From: Mycobacterium sp. ST-F2
GTDB taxonomy: Bacteria; Actinomycetota; Actinomycetes; Mycobacteriales; Mycobacteriaceae
Length of the DNA: 64,000 nucleotides
NCBI RefSeq assembly: GCF_001905655.1
Contig: NZ_JMHT01000030.1
Coordinates: forward strand, 20,715-84,714
Reading direction: 5' to 3'
The translations under genes were made by a program, and so were the position numbers. Numbering within the stretch: position 1 is the stretch's first letter; each line of letters starts with the position of its first letter. Below are positions 17,117-29,824 of the stretch, one piece after another. Under the pieces are notes generated by a model, which did no database searches, was not told the origin of the DNA, and saw only the letters and a program-made list of their open reading frames with translations.

Positions 17117-17920
17117 ATGACCCGCCGCCCGCACATCCCGCCGAAGGACTTTCCCCGTCCTGCGGCCCGGGAGTATGCGGGCACCCGCGCCGATGCGGCC
17201 CGGTGGGCGCGCGATGTGCTGCGGGGTCAGATCCTCGACGGCGTGTACGGCGGCCTGGCCGCGGCGCGCCCTATGCTGCCACCGGAGAACGAGCTGGCCG
17301 CCGAATTGGGCGTGAGCCGCAACGCAATTCGCGAGGCCCTGGAGCTCCTGCGCGGCGAGGGGCTGATCACCCGGGTGCAGGGCGCGGGAACGTTCGTCAC
17401 GGGTGCGAAGCTCAGTCAGCGGATCGACCGATTGGAAGGTCTGGCCGAATCGCTTGCCGGGCATCAACTTCCGGTGGAGAACACCGTGCTCTCGGCGCGA
17501 GAGTCCGTCGCCTCGCCGTTCGTGGCGGCGAAACTCCAAGTGGCCGAGGGCGCACCGATCCTCTTCATCGAACGCCTGCGGTCGGTGGGCGGGGTGCCGT
17601 TGTCGCTGGACACCACGTCGTTGCGGATCGGGGCCATCCCGGTCGACGCCAATCTGGCCGACCAGGACGTCTTCGCGTTGATCGAAACCGAACTGGGGAT
17701 GCGGCTGGGTTGGGCCGAGATCACCGTGGAATCGGTCTCGGCCGATGCGGACACCGCCAAACTGCTCCAAATCCGTCCCGGCGCACCGCTGTTGCTGCTG
17801 CACCGGCTGACCCACCTCGAAGACGGCACACCCTTCGACCTCGAGACGGTGCGCTACCGCGGCGACCGTTGCTCGTTGATCACCACCGCCGCAAGGGATT
17901 CCGCACCGCCGCCACCGTAG
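17117..17920 (+). CDS. GntR family regulator, HutC subfamily
   Basis: A 267-residue regulator. The winged HTH spans about residues 27-95 (LPPENELAAELGVSRNAIRE then LLRGEGLITRVQGAGTFV). The UTRA ligand-binding domain follows (ESVASPFVAAKLQ, GAPILFIERLRSVGGVPLSLD, and a terminal RYRGDRCSL). It sits 70 bases before the sulfatase gene in the same orientation, so it probably senses a sulfated metabolite or its product. The inverted repeat just upstream suggests autoregulation. The effector cannot be read from sequence. Confidence 0.9.
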   Translation: MTRRPHIPPKDFPRPAAREYAGTRADAARWARDVLRGQILDGVYGGLAAARPMLPPENELAAELGVSRNAIREALELLRGEGLITRVQGAGTFVTGAKLSQRIDRLEGLAESLAGHQLPVENTVLSARESVASPFVAAKLQVAEGAPILFIERLRSVGGVPLSLDTTSLRIGAIPVDANLADQDVFALIETELGMRLGWAEITVESVSADADTAKLLQIRPGAPLLLLHRLTHLEDGTPFDLETVRYRGDRCSLITTAARDSAPPPP

Positions 17921-17989
17921 CCGGCACCTGCACTCACATCACCCAATCCCCTTACCGATTAACACAATCGATAGAGAGGTAGTACAACC

Positions 17990-21326
<3,337 letters not shown>

Positions 21327-21356
21327 TCAGGGGTACCCGTCTGAGGTGGTCGACAC

Positions 21357-21431
21357 GACTTCGGAACCCGGTATCACCGGCGATACCGAGTTCCGAAGTC
21401 ATGTGGGTAAAGACAGCCAGTGGCTGCAGTG
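21357..21431 (-). repeat. Dispersed hairpin repeat, copy B
   Basis: Between the convergent gyrB-like and DUF202 genes. Bases 21357-21375 and 21382-21400 form 19-base inverted arms with one mismatch and the six-base loop ACCGGC. The minus strand of 21378-21431 matches copy A at 7077-7130 in 48 of 54 positions. It may act as a two-way terminator, but the sequence conservation beyond the stem points to a mobile or recurring element. Confidence 0.8.
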
Positions 21432-21447
21432 ACGGGTGTGAACAACG

Positions 21448-21768
21448 CTAGCCGAGCGGCATGAGGTACATCAGGACCAGCACGCCCTCGGCGATCACCG
21501 CGAGTCCGACGGCGGGCAGACAACGCATCGCGAAATAGTGCCCGCGGGCCAACTGCCGGCGCCGGCTCACGCCGAACCCGCACACCACAGCGGCGAGCAC
21601 CGCGACCGCGGCGACAAGGATGATCCGGGTCGCGTCGTGACCACCGTTGAACGTATCGACGTTGCGTAGCAACACCAGAACACCCGAGGTGGCGATCGCC
21701 AGCCCCGTGCGGCTCCAGGCCAGTGCCGTCCGTTCAGCCTGCAGCCCGCGATCTTGGGTGAGTGTCAT
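21448..21768 (-). CDS. DUF202 membrane protein
   Basis: About 106 residues from ATG 21768 ([20 protein letters not shown]). The family motif [14 protein letters not shown] is followed by three hydrophobic segments. DUF202 proteins are small membrane proteins of unknown role, related to the VTC/YidH group. Its start overlaps the stop of the upstream DUF202 gene (ATGA), so these two form a tandem pair. Confidence 0.82.
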   Translation of the reverse strand: MTLTQDRGLQAERTALAWSRTGLAIATSGVLVLLRNVDTFNGGHDATRIILVAAVAVLAAVVCGFGVSRRRQLARGHYFAMRCLPAVGLAVIAEGVLVLMYLMPLG

Positions 21769-22133
21769 CGCACCGTGGCGCACAGTGCCAGCACGACGGT
21801 GATCAGTCCGATCAGCGCCAGACCCGTCGTCAGCAAGGTGGGGCCGGAGGCTTGCGGTAGCGGCTCGTCGTGCCGGATGGCGCGGTCCACCTGGCTCCAG
21901 CGCCGCAGTCCCGCGACCGCCGTCAATACCGCCATGGCGCCGACTCCGACTCCCAGGACATGCCGAAGGCCCGGTATGGCCAATTCCGGCATGAACTGCA
22001 CGACCGCCACCGCGGCGGCCATGAGTCCGAGCGACGTGCGTTGCCAGGCCAGGAACGTGCGCTCATTGGCGAGGGTGAACCGGTAGTCGGGCTCGATCGG
22101 GGTACGCGCGGACGTCACGCTCGAAATGTCCAT
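21765..22133 (-). CDS. DUF202 (YidH-like) membrane protein
   Basis: A 122-residue protein with the family motif [20 protein letters not shown] at the first membrane segment and two more hydrophobic segments. It probably pairs with the downstream DUF202 protein in the membrane. Function unknown. It is divergent from the ABC importer genes across a 200-base region that holds the shared 17-base motif. Confidence 0.85.
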   Translation of the reverse strand: MDISSVTSARTPIEPDYRFTLANERTFLAWQRTSLGLMAAAVAVVQFMPELAIPGLRHVLGVGVGAMAVLTAVAGLRRWSQVDRAIRHDEPLPQASGPTLLTTGLALIGLITVVLALCATVR

Positions 22134-22178
22134 GGCTACAAGACTTTCCGATAATTCTGTGTCGTGCCAGGGCGGCGG

Positions 22179-22195
22179 AGGTGGCGTAACAAGGT
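22179..22195. promoter_or_regulatory. Copy of the gntR-upstream motif before the ABC importer
   Basis: AGGTGGCGTAACAAGGT, 16 of 17 bases identical to 17060-17076. A weaker version (GATGGCGTAAC, about 22269-22279) lies 90 bases nearer the importer. Candidate second binding site for the GntR regulator; only one arm of the inverted repeat seen at gntR is clear here. Confidence 0.55.
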
Positions 22196-22334
22196 GTTAA
22201 TTCGCGGTATCGGCGGCGCGGCGCAATCGCGGCGAATCCCCATCTGACCTGCGGTTTCAGCCCGCGCAGATGGCGTAACTACCGCGCAACCTCAGATGAC
22301 AGCGAGGTAACAGAAACGGTTGACCCTTGTGGAC

Positions 22335-23785
22335 ATGGACAAGCAACAGCGCACTGGCAGCCCGCGTCAGGCCCGCTCGGTTGCTCTGCTGACCGCGCTC
22401 ACGGTTGGTGGGGCCCAACTGCTGACGGGCTGTGGCCTGCTGTCGGAACCCACCGTCGTCGTCAACGTCGGCTATCAATCCAAGACCATCAACACGGTCA
22501 ACGCCGGCACGCTGCTGCGCGATCGTGGTGACTTCGAGAACCAGCTCAAGCAATTGGGCGCGACCACCAACACGAAGTACCGGGTGGTCTGGCAGGACTT
22601 CGCGTCCGGCGCTCCGCTGACGGCGCAGATGATCGCCACCCACGTCGACATCGGATCGATGGGCGACTACCCGCTGCTGACCAACGGCTCCAAGACCCAC
22701 AAATACGATGACGCGGCAACGGAATTGGTCGCCACCACCGGCTACAACCTGCGCGGATCGCTCAATCAGGTGGTGGTGCGGTCGGACTCGTCGGCGCGCA
22801 CCCTGGCCGATCTGACCGGCAAGAAGGTGTCCACCAGCCTCGGATCGGCCGGCGACGGCATGTTGTCCACCGCGGTGAAAACCGTTGGCATCAGCAAGGA
22901 CTCACTGCACGTCGTCAACCAGGATCCGTCAGTCGGAGCGTCGTCCATCGACGGCGGTCAGGTCGACGCCCTCGCGCAGTTCGTGCCGTGGCCACAACTG
23001 GTGATCTACCGCAACCAGGGCCGGCTGCTCTACGACGGCGGTGACAACAATGTGCCGACCTTCCACGGTGTCGTCGCGCGCCGGCAGTTCGTCGACGGCC
23101 ATCCGAGGTGATGGCGGCGTTCCTGCGGGCCATGAAGCGCACCACCGACGAGATCGTCGCCCATCCGCTCAAGGCCGCCCTGCGGGTCAGTGCGCTGACC
23201 GGGATCGAGCCCGAGGTGATCTATCTGTACAACGGCCCCAACGGCTTCGTGAGCTTCGACATGACGCTCAAGGACCAGGTGCTCGCGGCGTTCAAGCCGA
23301 TCAAGGCCTACCTGGTCGGACGTGGCGCGGTGACCAAGGATTTCGACGTCCCCAACTTCGTCAACGACGGATACCTGCGGCAGCTGTTCGGACCCGACTA
23401 CGCGCAGCGGCAGGCCAGTGTCGCCAATCCGATGACGCTCACCGGATTCGACGACGTGTGCGGACTACCGGTCAACGACACGGCGCAGGCCTCCGAAGTG
23501 TGGACGTCCGGCAGCACCACCGCGGTCTCCGTCACCCCGACCTGTCTGCTGCGCCGGCTGGCTGCGACACCGCACGTCCGGGCCGCCTATGTACCCGACA
23601 CGTTGACCGGACTTCGGATCTTCGCCGATCACGCTGTCTGGCTTGCTGATCCGGCCGTGCCGCCGACTCAGCGGTACAAGCCCTTCGCCACTGCCGCCGG
23701 CGCCGATACCTACCGGACCAATCACCCACAAGCAGTCTCCGTCGGCTACGCCGCTGCCATCGGGCAGTCCCGCACCGCCGGCTGA
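22335..23785 (+). pseudogene. ABC importer substrate-binding lipoprotein gene, frameshifted as assembled
   Basis: Encodes a periplasmic-binding protein of the nitrate/sulfonate/taurine (NMT1/SsuA-like) class. A signal peptide ends in LLTGC (Cys33 from ATG 22335; TTG 22320 is also open), followed by VVVNVGYQSKTIN, AQMIATHVDIGSMGDYPLLT and SLGSAGDGMLSTAVK. The first frame stops at 23109-23111 right after RRQFVDGHP. The continuation VMAAFLRAMKRTTDEIVAHP is in the next frame to 23785. One missing base (ccgag where ccggag is expected, about 23105) explains it. The gene precedes matching permease and ATPase genes. It may be an assembly error, since the rest is intact. Confidence 0.85.
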
Positions 23786-23813
23786 TCACACCATCAGGAG
23801 AGAAAGGAAACGC

Positions 23814-24701
23814 ATGACCGAGCTCATGACCAGACCCACGTTGGCCGTCCCTCGACTGTGGTCACCGGCGAACCGGACCGGAAAGCCTGTGCGGCACAGG
23901 ATGGCCGACCTGCTGTCGACGTCCGCCGCACGACGGGTCCCGGCACTGCTGCTGCCGCTCATCCCGATTGCCGTCTTCCTGACGCTGTGGCATCTGCTGA
24001 CCGCCCACAACGTCGTCGCCTGGTTGCGCTTCAACCGGATGCCGGCACCGGAGGCGGTGTTCCACACGCTGATGGCGCGGGCCAGTTCGAGCGGCTTCTA
24101 CGACGACCTACTGGCCAGCCTGCAGCGCATTCTGCTGGGCTTCGGTCTTGCGGCGGTGATCGGCATCGGGTTGGGTGTGTTGATCGGCCGCTCGGAGATC
24201 GCCCGAATGACGTTGCGGCCGTTCATCGAACTGATCCGGCCTATCCCGGCGATCGCGCTGGTACCGCTCACCATCCTGCTGTTCCCGTCCAGCGAGCAGG
24301 GCATTGTGTTCATCACGTTCTTCGCCGCGTTCTTCCCGGTGGTGGTCAGCACCATCCACGCCATGGACTCGATGCTGAAGGTGTGGGAGGAAGCCGCGCA
24401 GACCATGGGTGCCGGGCGAATGTCGTTGTTGCTCCACGTGATCATCCCGGGTGCGCTGCCGGGGATTTTCGCCGGACTCTCGGTGGCGATGGGTGTGGCG
24501 TGGATCTGCGTGGTGAGCGCGGAGATGATCTCGGGCCAGTACGGCATCGGCTACTACACCTGGCAGGCCTACGGGTTGCTCGATTACGCCGGCGTGGTGG
24601 TCGGCATGATCTCCATCGGTGCGCTGGGCCTCGGCACCGCGTGGCTGGTGGAGCGGGTCGGACGGCGGGTCAACCGCTGGCTGCCGAGGGCCGCCCGATG
24701 A
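23814..24701 (+). CDS. ABC transporter permease (taurine/sulfonate type)
   Basis: A 295-residue inner membrane permease with six or so membrane segments and the BPD_transp_1 EAA loop (WEEAAQTMGAGRMSLLLHVI then PGALPGIFAGL) that contacts the ATPase. The start ATG 23814 has AAAGGA at the right distance; a longer open frame upstream overlaps the binding protein gene and is not likely. It ends four bases into the ATPase gene (ATGA). It resembles SsuC/TauC. The neighbouring sulfatase and SulP genes favour a sulfonate or sulfate-ester substrate; nitrate or similar is possible. Confidence 0.9.
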   Translation: MTELMTRPTLAVPRLWSPANRTGKPVRHRMADLLSTSAARRVPALLLPLIPIAVFLTLWHLLTAHNVVAWLRFNRMPAPEAVFHTLMARASSSGFYDDLLASLQRILLGFGLAAVIGIGLGVLIGRSEIARMTLRPFIELIRPIPAIALVPLTILLFPSSEQGIVFITFFAAFFPVVVSTIHAMDSMLKVWEEAAQTMGAGRMSLLLHVIIPGALPGIFAGLSVAMGVAWICVVSAEMISGQYGIGYYTWQAYGLLDYAGVVVGMISIGALGLGTAWLVERVGRRVNRWLPRAAR

Positions 24702-25447
24702 GCGCCGGCGCTGTCGATCTGCAGCAGCTGCAACTGGGCTTCAACGGTGTCGTCGCGGCCAACATCAGCCTGGCCATCGAGGGCGGCGAAGTGGTCGTCT
24801 TCCTCGGGCCGTCCGGCTGCGGCAAGTCGACCATCCTGCGGGCGCTGGCCGGGCTGCTCAAGCCCATGGGCGGCACTGCCACTGTGGACGGCGCACCCGT
24901 CACCGGCAATGCGGCACAGTGCGCCATGGTGTTTCAGGAGGATGCGCTGTTCCCGTGGCGCAGCGCGCTCAAGAACGTCGAGTTCCCGCTCAAGCTCCGT
25001 GGCGTGCGCGGCAAGGAGCTCAAGGAGACGGCGACGGCGCGGCTCGAGCAGGTCGGCCTCGGTGCTTACCTGCACCATCTGCCGAGTCAGCTGTCGGGTG
25101 GCATGCGGCAGCGGGTGCAGCTGGCCCGCACCCTGGCCTGCAAGCCGCGGGTCATGTTGATGGACGAGCCGTTCGGCGCGCTCGATGCGCAGACGCGGCT
25201 GGAGATGCAGCAGTTGCTGATGTCGGTGTGGGAGCAACATAAGATGACGCTGCTGTTCGTCACCCATGACGTCGACGAGGCGCTGCTGCTGGCCGACCGG
25301 GTCGTCCTGCTCAGCCACCGGCCCGCCACCGTCGCCGACGTCATCACCATCGAGCAACCCCGCACCCCCGAGGCGCAATTCGAGGAGTCCTACCAGCGGC
25401 GCCGCCGCGACATCCTGGACTTCCTCGGTCATCGCCCGGCCGCCTGA
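24698..25447 (+). CDS. ABC transporter ATP-binding protein (SsuB/TauB-like)
   Basis: A 249-residue ATPase with Walker A GPSGCGKST (about residue 37-45), Q loop VFQEDALFPW, signature LSGGMRQR, Walker B VMLMDEPFGALDA and switch histidine in FVTHDVDEA. It energises the permease encoded just upstream, which it overlaps. The Q-loop and signature context is the one seen in nitrate/sulfonate/taurine importers. Confidence 0.93.
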   Translation: MSAGAVDLQQLQLGFNGVVAANISLAIEGGEVVVFLGPSGCGKSTILRALAGLLKPMGGTATVDGAPVTGNAAQCAMVFQEDALFPWRSALKNVEFPLKLRGVRGKELKETATARLEQVGLGAYLHHLPSQLSGGMRQRVQLARTLACKPRVMLMDEPFGALDAQTRLEMQQLLMSVWEQHKMTLLFVTHDVDEALLLADRVVLLSHRPATVADVITIEQPRTPEAQFEESYQRRRRDILDFLGHRPAA

Positions 25448-25476
25448 CCAAACTGGCTTCCCGTCAAGGAGATTCG

Positions 25477-26961
25477 ATGAGCATCACCCTGCCTGGGTTC
25501 CGCGCGCCCGCATCCCGCCCCGAGCGACAGTCGCTGCTGTCACCCGCCGTGCTGCGCACCGAGGTGCTGGCCGGTCTGGTCGTCGGGCTGGCGCTGATCC
25601 CGGAGGCCATCGCCTTCTCCGTCATCGCGGGCGTCGATCCTCGCGTCGGGCTGTTCTCGTCGGTGACGATGGCCATCACCATCGCGTTCGCCGGGGGACG
25701 CCCGGCCATGGTGTCGGCCGCGACGGCGGCGGTGGCACTGGTCGTGGCGCCGGTGGCCCACGAACACGGCGTCGGGTATCTGGTCGCCACCATCGCGTTG
25801 GCCGGGGTGATCCAGATGCTGCTGGCGTTCCTCGGAGTCGCCAAGCTGATGCGGTTCATCCCGCGCAGCGTGATGGTCGGCTTCGTCAACGCGCTCGCGA
25901 TCCTGGTGTTCGTCGCCCAGCTCCGGCATCTGATCGACGTGCCGTGGCTGGTGTATCCGCTCACCGCGGCGGGCATCGCGATCATGGTGCTGCTGCCCAA
26001 GCTGACCACCGCGGTGCCGCCGCCGCTGGTCGTGGTGCTGGTGCTGACGGTCGCCGTCGTGGCCTTCGGGTGGCACGTACCCAACGTGGGAGATCAAGGG
26101 GCCCTGCCGGATTCGCTGCCGCTGCCCGGCATTCCGGATATTCCATTCACCGTGCAGACGCTGCAGATCATCGCGCCGTACGCGGTGGGCGCAGCGCTGG
26201 TCGGGCTGCTCGAATCGTTGATGACGGCCAAGCTCGTCGACGACATCACCGACACTCCGTCGAACAAGACCCGCGAGGCGTGCGGGCAGGGCATCGCCAA
26301 CGTGGTGACGGCGCTGTTCGGCGGCATGGGTGGTTGCGCGGTGGTGGGGCAGACGATGATGAACGTCAAGATCGCCGGCGCCCGGACGCGGCTCTCGACG
26401 CTGCTGACCGGGGTGTTCGTGTTGATCCTCGTGCTGGCCCTCGGGGACCTGGTCGGACGGATTCCGATGGCGGCCCTGGTCGCGGTGATGATCGTGGTCT
26501 CCGTCGCCACTTTCGACTGGCACAGCGTGGCGCCGCGGACGCTGAAAGTGTTGCCGCGCAGCGAAACTCTTGTGATGGCCATCACAGTGTGCGCGACGGT
26601 CGCCACCGGAAACCTGGCGATCGGCGTCGCGCTCGGGGTGCTGGCCGCGATGGTGGCGTTCGCCCGCCGGGTCGCGCATTTCACCTCGGTGTCCTCGGTG
26701 GAACCGGGGATGTATCGAGTGAGCGGCGACCTGTTCTTCGTATCGAGCAATGACCTGATTCATCAGTTCGACTACGCGGGTGACCCCGCCGACGTCGTCG
26801 TGGACTTGTCGGGCACCGCGGTGTGGGACGCCTCGTCGGTGGCGACGCTGGATGCGATCCGGACGAAGTACGCATCGCGGGGCAAGACGGTGCGGTTCAT
26901 CGGGCTCGATGACGCGAGCGCGGACCGGCTGAATCGGTTGTCGGGACGTCTTGGGGTTTAG
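25477..26961 (+). CDS. SulP family anion transporter with STAS domain
   Basis: A 494-residue transporter with about 10-12 membrane segments. The N-terminal ALIPEAIAFSVIAGVDPRVG is the SulP sulfate-transporter signature region, and GMGGCAVVGQTMMNVK is the second conserved SulP segment. The C-terminal STAS domain (about 415-490, VVVDLSGTAVWDASSVATL) is complete. SulP proteins take up sulfate, bicarbonate or other anions; sulfate fits the cluster. RBS AAGGAG precedes ATG 25477, 29 bases after the ABC ATPase, so it is probably the fourth gene of the operon. Confidence 0.92.
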   Translation: MSITLPGFRAPASRPERQSLLSPAVLRTEVLAGLVVGLALIPEAIAFSVIAGVDPRVGLFSSVTMAITIAFAGGRPAMVSAATAAVALVVAPVAHEHGVGYLVATIALAGVIQMLLAFLGVAKLMRFIPRSVMVGFVNALAILVFVAQLRHLIDVPWLVYPLTAAGIAIMVLLPKLTTAVPPPLVVVLVLTVAVVAFGWHVPNVGDQGALPDSLPLPGIPDIPFTVQTLQIIAPYAVGAALVGLLESLMTAKLVDDITDTPSNKTREACGQGIANVVTALFGGMGGCAVVGQTMMNVKIAGARTRLSTLLTGVFVLILVLALGDLVGRIPMAALVAVMIVVSVATFDWHSVAPRTLKVLPRSETLVMAITVCATVATGNLAIGVALGVLAAMVAFARRVAHFTSVSSVEPGMYRVSGDLFFVSSNDLIHQFDYAGDPADVVVDLSGTAVWDASSVATLDAIRTKYASRGKTVRFIGLDDASADRLNRLSGRLGV

Positions 26962-27003
26962 CGGCCGGGGGCTGCGCCGTTGCGCCATTATGGAGGCGTG
27001 AAC

Positions 27004-27651
27004 GTGAACTGGCGAGGTGTCCTCGGTGTCGTGGTCGGGCTGCTGATCGGACTGCTCATGGGCGGACCGATTGCCGGCCAGGCGCACGCTGCCGCGGCCG
27101 CGCCCGCCGGGGACGTCATCTCCATCGGTGACCCGCACGCGCTCGGACAGATCGACCTCTACCTCGACCCCATCTGCCCGTTCAGCGGCAAGCTGATCCG
27201 GTCCGACGGCGAGGAGCTGGGGCGGCGCATCGACAACGGCGCGCTGCGGGTGAACGTGCGATTCGTGAACTTCCTCGAAAAGTATTCGGCCAGTGGCACA
27301 TACGACCAGCGTGCGATCTACGCGGCCTTCGTCGCGGCCGGCGAGTCGAAGTCGAGTGATGTCGCGTGGCGCTTCATCCAGCAGATTTTCGCGAAGGAGA
27401 ACCAGCCGCGTGAAGGCGGCGACACGGACCTGAGCAACGACCAGTTGGCCGAGCTGGCGGGCCGCGCGGGCGCCCCGCAGTCGGCGCAGGACCTGATCCG
27501 GCTCGGCCTGCCCGTCGGCTATGACTCCAAAGTCATCGCCGCCAACAACCTCAAGCTCTTGCACGAGTTCCCGGAGCCGGGCGTGCCGCTGGTGGTCATC
27601 GATGGGCAGGTCGTCAACGACGAGGAGTGGCTGAGCCGGTTGCCGGCCTGA
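27004..27651 (+). CDS. Secreted thioredoxin-fold (DsbA-like) protein with a single active-site Cys
   Basis: A 215-residue protein with a signal peptide or N-terminal anchor (about residues 1-30, ending in AHAAAA). The thioredoxin-like domain has IDLYLDPICPFSGKLIRSDG, i.e. CPFS, where oxidoreductases usually have CxxC, then a C-terminal PGVPLVVIDGQVV cis-proline segment. Start GTG 27004 sits seven bases after GGAGG; GTG 26998 is too close to it. Mycobacterial homologues of this exported DsbA-like kind exist. The loss of the second Cys suggests it is not a standard disulfide oxidase. Confidence 0.82.
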   Translation: MNWRGVLGVVVGLLIGLLMGGPIAGQAHAAAAAPAGDVISIGDPHALGQIDLYLDPICPFSGKLIRSDGEELGRRIDNGALRVNVRFVNFLEKYSASGTYDQRAIYAAFVAAGESKSSDVAWRFIQQIFAKENQPREGGDTDLSNDQLAELAGRAGAPQSAQDLIRLGLPVGYDSKVIAANNLKLLHEFPEPGVPLVVIDGQVVNDEEWLSRLPA

Positions 27652-27969
27652 CCGGTAGAGGACGGCTCCGACGCGCGCGGAGGGCTCGTCTGGGACAGTG
27701 GTTGTCCTGGCTTCCTATGTCGAGTGTGGCGCTTGGCATGGTCCGTCGCGGCGTGGCGCCTCAGCACGCGCCACGTTCGGCGTAGAGCCTGCCGATCCGA
27801 CCAGGTCGTCTTGGCGCCGGTTCTTGTCCCCTGATCGGGGGACAGGACTTTCACCCGACGGAGGGGCCGGTCGGCGGATACAGCTCGACTGCTGTGCGCG
27901 GCATTCTTAGTTCAACACCGGAACACACCGGAAAGAACTTGAAAAGCCTTATCCACCAAAGGAGTCGAC
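27652..27969. other. Intergenic with a palindrome at 27825-27844
   Basis: About 318 bases with no supported gene. It contains TGTCCCC-TGATCG-GGGGACA, seven-base perfect arms, 126 bases before the small secreted protein, which may be an operator or a terminator of the upstream gene. Short open frames on both strands lack conserved content. Confidence 0.55.
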
Positions 27970-28170
27970 ATGAACATCACCCGCCGCATCGCCACCGGAT
28001 TCGCCCTCGCCGCCGCGCCGGCCGTCATCTTCCTCGGTGCCGCCACCGCACACGCCGACGTCACGACCGCCAGCAGCCCGGTTGGTACCCACCATGCGTT
28101 CCCGCACCAGCAGAACGCCCCGCAGCCCGGCAGCCCGGTGCATCACCACCACCAGCACAACCACCGCTGA
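27970..28170 (+). CDS. Small secreted His-rich protein
   Basis: A 66-residue precursor. Signal peptide MNITRRIATGFALAAAPAVI through ATAHA, then a mature part of about 36 residues rich in Pro and ending in HHHHQHNHR. The His tail suggests metal binding (zinc, copper or nickel), though this is inference. Ribosome site AAAGGAG six bases before ATG 27970. Related short secreted proteins ending in such His runs are frequent in mycobacteria. A strong terminator follows. Confidence 0.82.
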   Translation: MNITRRIATGFALAAAPAVIFLGAATAHADVTTASSPVGTHHAFPHQQNAPQPGSPVHHHHQHNHR

Positions 28171-28189
28171 GACTTTCTGTCACCGCTGA

Positions 28190-28217
28190 GGCCGCCCCTG
28201 TCATCGACGGGGCGGCC
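28190..28217 (+). terminator. Hairpin terminator after the His-rich protein gene
   Basis: Perfect stem GGCCGCCCC/GGGGCGGCC with a ten-base loop, followed by TTA. It marks the left border of the core region before the Wadjet operon. Confidence 0.8.
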
Positions 28218-28358
28218 TTACGCAGCTTGAGTGGTGGTGTGTGCACAGGGTGCAGGTCGGCTACTTCGCGATGAACACCTCGGTGTCAACGGAAGGTATG
28301 GGTCGATTCCGGTCTGATGTGTGCGGGCTACCGAGCGTAGATTTTGGGCAACGGTGTG

Positions 28359-29824
28359 ATGCTGTCGGTGCGCCTGCCTACCCTCGATAGCGTGGACTAT
28401 CAAGAGGTCAGTGCGTTGCGGGAGCGGCATCCTGCCTGGCGGCTGCTGCGTGCAGGCAATGCCACGCTCATCCTGTCCTTCCTAGGGGAGTTCTTCGTCG
28501 AGGGCAATCGTGGCGCGTGCTCTGCCAGCGAGGTCGCCGGTGCGCTCGATGAGCATCTTTATGCGCTGAATGCCGACGAGGCCCGGTACCCCAAGGAGCC
28601 GCGCGCCTATCTGGAAGATTGGGCGGCTACGGAGGCTGGATACCTGCGGCGGTTCTACCCACCAGGCGACGACGAGGTTCACTACGAGGTGACACCGGCA
28701 TTCGAGAAGTCCTATTCCTGGGTTCTCAATCTGCGGGGGCGGTCCTTCGTCGGCACCGAATCGAGATTGCACACCGTTGTCGAACTACTGCGTCAGATTG
28801 TGCACGGAACCGAAGTTCAACCCGAAGTGCGGACGGCTGAATTGCGTCGGCGCAGAGCTGAACTCGATGCGGAGATCGCATCGATTGAAGCGGGCAACGT
28901 CCCCATGTTGGACGCCACCGGCGTACGTGACCGCTATCAGCAGTTGTCGGCAACGGCCCGCGAACTGCTGGCGGATTTCCGCGAAGTCGAAGACAATTTC
29001 CGGTTGTTGGATCGAGCCGCGCGCGAGAAGATCGCGGCTTGGGAAGGAGCTAAGGGCGAATTGCTCGCGGAGTTGGTTGGTAGCCGCTCGGAGATCGCCG
29101 GCTCGGATCAAGGACGCAGCTTTCAAGCGTTCTATGACTTCTTGCTCTCGAACAACGCCAGACAGAGCTGGCCGATCTGCTGGCCAAGGTTACCGCTCTC
29201 GACGCGATCGAACCCGATCAGCGGAGCAACAGCGTCAAGGGAATCCACCATGACTGGTCGGAGGCCGCCGACAGGGCGCAGCGCACGGTCCGGCAGATCT
29301 CCGAACAGCTGCGACGTTTTCTCGACGATCAAGTCTGGCTGGAGAACCGCCGTGTGTTGGGCCTCGTCCGGGCAGTGGAGACGGCCGCCCTTGAGGTGCG
29401 CAGGAACCCGCCGTCCTTCGGTCTCGAGGTCGACGAGCCGGGCATCGAAATCGCACTGCCCTTCGAGCGTCCGCTGTATCAGCCGCCGGTGGCGGTTGCT
29501 GTCGAGAGTCAAATAAGCGAAGCCACCGAGCAGGTCGACGCCGCACTATTGTTCGACCAGACGTACATCGACCAGGTACGACTGGCCGAGACTATCCGCG
29601 CTGTGCTACCTCGCAATACATCAGCACTGCTATCCGATGTGATCGCTGCTCACCCGATTGAACAGGGTGCGGCCGAGATCGTCGGCTACCTTGCGCTGAA
29701 CGATGAGGATGTGAGCATCGACATGGATGAGACCGAGGAGACCATTCTGGAATACGTGGACGTTGCCGATTCCGACCTCATCAAGCGCGCCAGACTACCT
29801 AAAGTGACGGTGCGACGGCGATGA
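28359..29824 (+). pseudogene. jetA: Wadjet JetA (DUF3375), frameshifted as assembled
   Basis: First gene of a type I Wadjet operon. JetA is the kleisin-like subunit of the JetABC SMC complex (MukF/condensin-like). The first frame, from TTG 28344, GTG 28356 or ATG 28359, reads as DUF3375 through FYDFLLS (about 29147). It then runs into unrelated sequence to 29516. The true continuation, EQRQTELADLLAKVTALDAI to the end at 29824, is in the -1 frame. One lost base near 29148 accounts for this. The start is uncertain because no strong ribosome site is visible. The stop overlaps the jetB ATG (ATGA), so the four genes are co-translated. Confidence 0.9.

Noticed and set aside
25540..27564. Minus-strand frame of 674 residues opposite the SulP and DsbA-like genes
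   Set aside because: Long high-GC antisense shadow rich in Arg, His, Asp and Gln without any domain; the plus strand has clear families.
27519..27854. 111-codon minus-strand frame after the DsbA-like gene
   Set aside because: Overlaps the end of a real gene antisense, Ser/Thr/Arg-rich with no family features.
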